Part shown: in pieces, positions 5,883-7,173 of the stretch | Layout of the letters: the number at the start of each line of letters is the position of its first letter | Position numbering within the stretch: position 1 is the stretch's first letter | DNA from: an uncultured Prevotella sp. | Lineage (GTDB): Bacteria; Bacteroidota; Bacteroidia; Bacteroidales; Bacteroidaceae | Reading direction: 5' to 3' | Assembly: GCA_900556795.1 (NCBI GenBank) | Contig: USQD01000096.1 | Coordinates: 1 to 7,173 of the forward strand | Length of the DNA: 7,173 bases | Position numbers and translations under genes: made by a program | The notes under the pieces: generated by a model | The model's input: the letters and a program-made list of their open reading frames with translations, nothing else | Databases searched by the model: none | What the model was told of the DNA's origin: nothing

Positions 5883-6773
5883 ATGGGTAAATATATTAAC
5901 CCCTTCACCGATTGGGGATTCAAACGCCTCTTCGGACAAGAGTTCAGCAAGGATTTGCTGATTAGTTTCTTGAACGACCTGTTGGTTGACGAAATGCATA
6001 TCAGGGATGTCACCTTCAAGGATAAAGAGCAACTGGCAGATTCAAAAGATTTGCGTGGCTGCATCTTTGATATTTATTGTGAAACCGATGATGGAAATCA
6101 TTTCATTGTCGAGATGCAGAACAGATGGGTGCCATTTTTTGTCAATCGTTCCATCTATTATGCCAGCAAGGCTATTGTCGGGCAGCGGAAAAAGACAATC
6201 GAGCAGAAACCTGCTCTCTATCAGTTAATGCCCGTCTATGTCGTCTGCCTCATGAATTTCATGCCAAAGGACAATGCAGTGTCGAAATTCAGAACCGATG
6301 TAGCCTTGTATGAAAAAGGAAGTCAAGATGTCTTTTCCGACAATCTTCACTTCATCTACTTGTCTCTTCCTTTCTTTGACAAGAAGGCTGAAGAATGTGA
6401 AAGTGATTTTGACAAATGGATTTATGTATTAAAGCATATGGAAGCATTAGAGAGAATGCCGTTTACGGCACAGAAGGAGATTTTCAAGCGTCTAGCTGAA
6501 CTGGCAGATTCCCGCTGTCTGAGTCTGGAAGAGCAAGAGAAATATGATGAAAGCTTAAAGGCCGCCGATGATTACTATGGTGTCTTAATGAGCTATTACA
6601 TGAATGGTATTGATGAAGGTGAAGCTAAAGGTTTTGCCAAAGGTGAAGCAAGGGGTAGTTATCACAAAAGTCTTGATATAGCGAAGAAAATGCTATTAAA
6701 GGGTATGGATGATGACTCTATCATGGAACTGACAGGCTTAACCCATGAGCAATTGCATCAATTGAAATCATAA
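5883..6773 (+). CDS. Rpn-family recombination-promoting nuclease / putative transposase (PDDEXK_2)
   Basis: A 296-residue protein of the Rpn/PDDEXK_2 family (PF12784). Experimentally studied enterobacterial members are DNA endonucleases that promote RecA-independent recombination and have been linked to phage defence. The N-terminal signature INPFTDWGFKRLFG is at residues 5-18. The nuclease core shows D63 in CIFDIYC and E77-M-Q79 in FIVEMQ, the family's usual ExQ form of the PD-(D/E)XK site. A charged Gly-rich repeat (EGEAKGFAKGEARG, 245-258) links to a C-terminal segment (about 267-296) ending GLTHEQLHQLKS, a helix-turn-helix-like tail common in Bacteroidales members. The ATG at 5883 is chosen because the promoter lies just upstream and the family signature starts right after it. 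The frame is open further upstream only through repeat sequence. Hairpin repeats sharing 68 identical bases flank the gene on both sides. Whether it acts on them is unknown. Confidence 0.88.
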   Translation: MGKYINPFTDWGFKRLFGQEFSKDLLISFLNDLLVDEMHIRDVTFKDKEQLADSKDLRGCIFDIYCETDDGNHFIVEMQNRWVPFFVNRSIYYASKAIVGQRKKTIEQKPALYQLMPVYVVCLMNFMPKDNAVSKFRTDVALYEKGSQDVFSDNLHFIYLSLPFFDKKAEECESDFDKWIYVLKHMEALERMPFTAQKEIFKRLAELADSRCLSLEEQEKYDESLKAADDYYGVLMSYYMNGIDEGEAKGFAKGEARGSYHKSLDIAKKMLLKGMDDDSIMELTGLTHEQLHQLKS

Positions 6774-6793
6774 AATTATCAGATACAAGTTCT

Positions 6794-6831
6794 CCCCATA
6801 AGCCAGGCGATAGATGCCTGAACTTATAGGG
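6794..6831 (+). other. Hairpin just downstream of the Rpn gene
   Basis: An interrupted stem: CAGGC (6804-6808) pairs with GCCTG (6816-6820), and ATAAG (6798-6802) with CTTAT (6823-6827), with CCC/GGG at the base. The loop is GATAGAT. It starts 20 bp after the stop codon but lacks a T-tract, so it is not a standard intrinsic terminator. It may be a 3'-end structure or the edge of the repeat block. Confidence 0.45.
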
Positions 6832-6840
6832 AAACTGCAA

Positions 6841-6903
6841 GCCACTTTCAAAAGCACTCTTCACCCTTCACCCCAGATTTTTTCGCTAGCTGTTTATAGA
6901 TTG
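6841..6903 (+). repeat. Leader segment of the repeat array, first copy
   Basis: A pyrimidine-rich segment (CTTTCAAAA, CTCTTCACCC, then TTTATAGATTGAG) runs directly into copy B. Together with the first hairpin it aligns without gaps to 7089-7173: by eye 76 of 85 bases match, giving a period of 248 bp. No such leader precedes copy A at 5627. The segment contains no credible gene. Confidence 0.75.
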
Positions 6904-6971
6904 AGGGGGGATTGCAAATCCCCCGGTTTCATAGGTCGAACCTTTTTATACGACGGATTGCAAATCCGTCG
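6904..6971 (+). repeat. REP-like paired-hairpin element, copy B
   Basis: Identical over 68 bp to 5627-5694: hairpin GGGGGAT/ATCCCCC (6906-6924), linker with AGGTCGAAC, hairpin GACGGAT/ATCCGTC (6952-6970). The sequence diverges after the last base, so the GGGACGCCTAACGG tail seen in copy A is missing here. Copy C follows in the opposite orientation about 20 bp later. Confidence 0.85.
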
Positions 6972-6991
6972 AAACTGCATCTTCTTGTCTT

Positions 6992-7067
6992 CCGTTAGGC
7001 GTCCCAGCGGATTTGCAATCCGCTGTTAAAAAATGTTCGACCTTTTCTTTGCGGATTTGTAATCCGC
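6992..7067 (-). repeat. REP-like paired-hairpin element, copy C, inverted
   Basis: Read on the minus strand from 7067 the order is hairpin GCGGAT/ATCCGC (7067-7051, loop TACAA), a 26-nt linker containing AGGTCGAAC, hairpin AGCGGAT/ATCCGCT (7024-7006, loop TGCAA), then GGGACGCCTAACGG (7005-6992). This is the architecture of copy A with different stem and linker bases; the 14-base tail is identical. The element lies head-to-head with copy B. Confidence 0.8.
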
Positions 7068-7088
7068 TGTAACTTGTAACGATTATCC

Positions 7089-7173
7089 GCTACTTTCAAA
7101 AATACTCTTCACTCTTCCCCCCACATTTTTTCTCTAGTCGTTTATAGATTGAGGGGGGATTGCAAATCCCCCG
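7089..7173 (+). repeat. Second leader plus first hairpin of a further element, cut by the window edge
   Basis: A diverged direct repeat of 6841-6925 that ends in an exact copy of the GGGGGAT/ATCCCCC hairpin (7154-7172) at the last bases of the window. The array therefore probably continues to the right. Together with copies B and C it fills the 400-bp non-coding stretch 6774-7173, in which I see no gene. Confidence 0.75.

Noticed and set aside
6794..6831. Intrinsic terminator for the Rpn gene
   Set aside because: The stem is interrupted and no T-tract follows, so it is listed only as a hairpin.
6814..7029. 71-codon open frame on the plus strand in the repeat block
   Set aside because: It translates the hairpin repeats themselves, and the same sequence elsewhere is non-coding. 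It shows no protein-like composition and has no promoter.
6841..7173. CRISPR array
   Set aside because: The repeats are palindromic hairpins in both orientations with irregular, partly conserved spacing. There are no unique spacers of uniform length and no cas genes.

Overview
The window looks like a chromosomal segment of a gut or oral Bacteroidales bacterium, most likely Prevotella/Segatella. Four promoters match the Bacteroidetes -7 box TAnnTTTG. Leaders are A-rich with mostly weak Shine-Dalgarno sites. The gene families (DUF4143 ATPase, AAA-ATPase_like/DUF1703 protein, Rpn/PDDEXK_2 nuclease, small outer-membrane barrel, arabinofuranosidase-like remnant) are typical of that group. The genus is inferred from recall, since there is no rRNA gene or species marker here.

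Left part (1-2740, + strand): a DUF4143-type AAA ATPase (68-1354) is followed after 26 bp by an NCS2 purine permease (1381-2685). A strong hairpin terminator ends the permease at 2700-2740. Middle part (2741-3790): a small secreted outer-membrane barrel gene lies on the minus strand (2867-3406). Behind it are its promoter, a minus-strand terminator, a possible 34-residue membrane peptide (3552-3656), and a second copy, identical over 41 bp, of the terminator at 2700-2740.

Right part (3791-7173) looks like accessory DNA. Only the last 52 codons of what appears to be a GH51-type alpha-L-arabinofuranosidase remain (3791-3949). They abut the stop codon of an AAA-ATPase/DUF1703 gene (3951-5528, minus) that has its own promoter. 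A divergent Rpn-family PD-(D/E)XK nuclease gene follows (5883-6773, plus). On both sides of the Rpn gene lie dispersed repeats built from short hairpins with the core GGAT-TGCAA-ATCC. Their outer stem bases differ between hairpins but keep pairing. The repeats come in pairs with a conserved linker (AGGTCGAAC) and tail (GGGACGCCTAACGG), occur in both orientations, and continue past the right edge.

How the genes relate: the permease (purine uptake) and the barrel (envelope) look like resident functions, while the three ATPase/nuclease genes look like independently promoted cargo. The most unusual signal is the hairpin repeat family, which resembles REP/BIME elements. A 68-bp perfect direct repeat of it brackets the Rpn nuclease gene. 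No complete novel multi-gene system can be demonstrated from this sequence alone.
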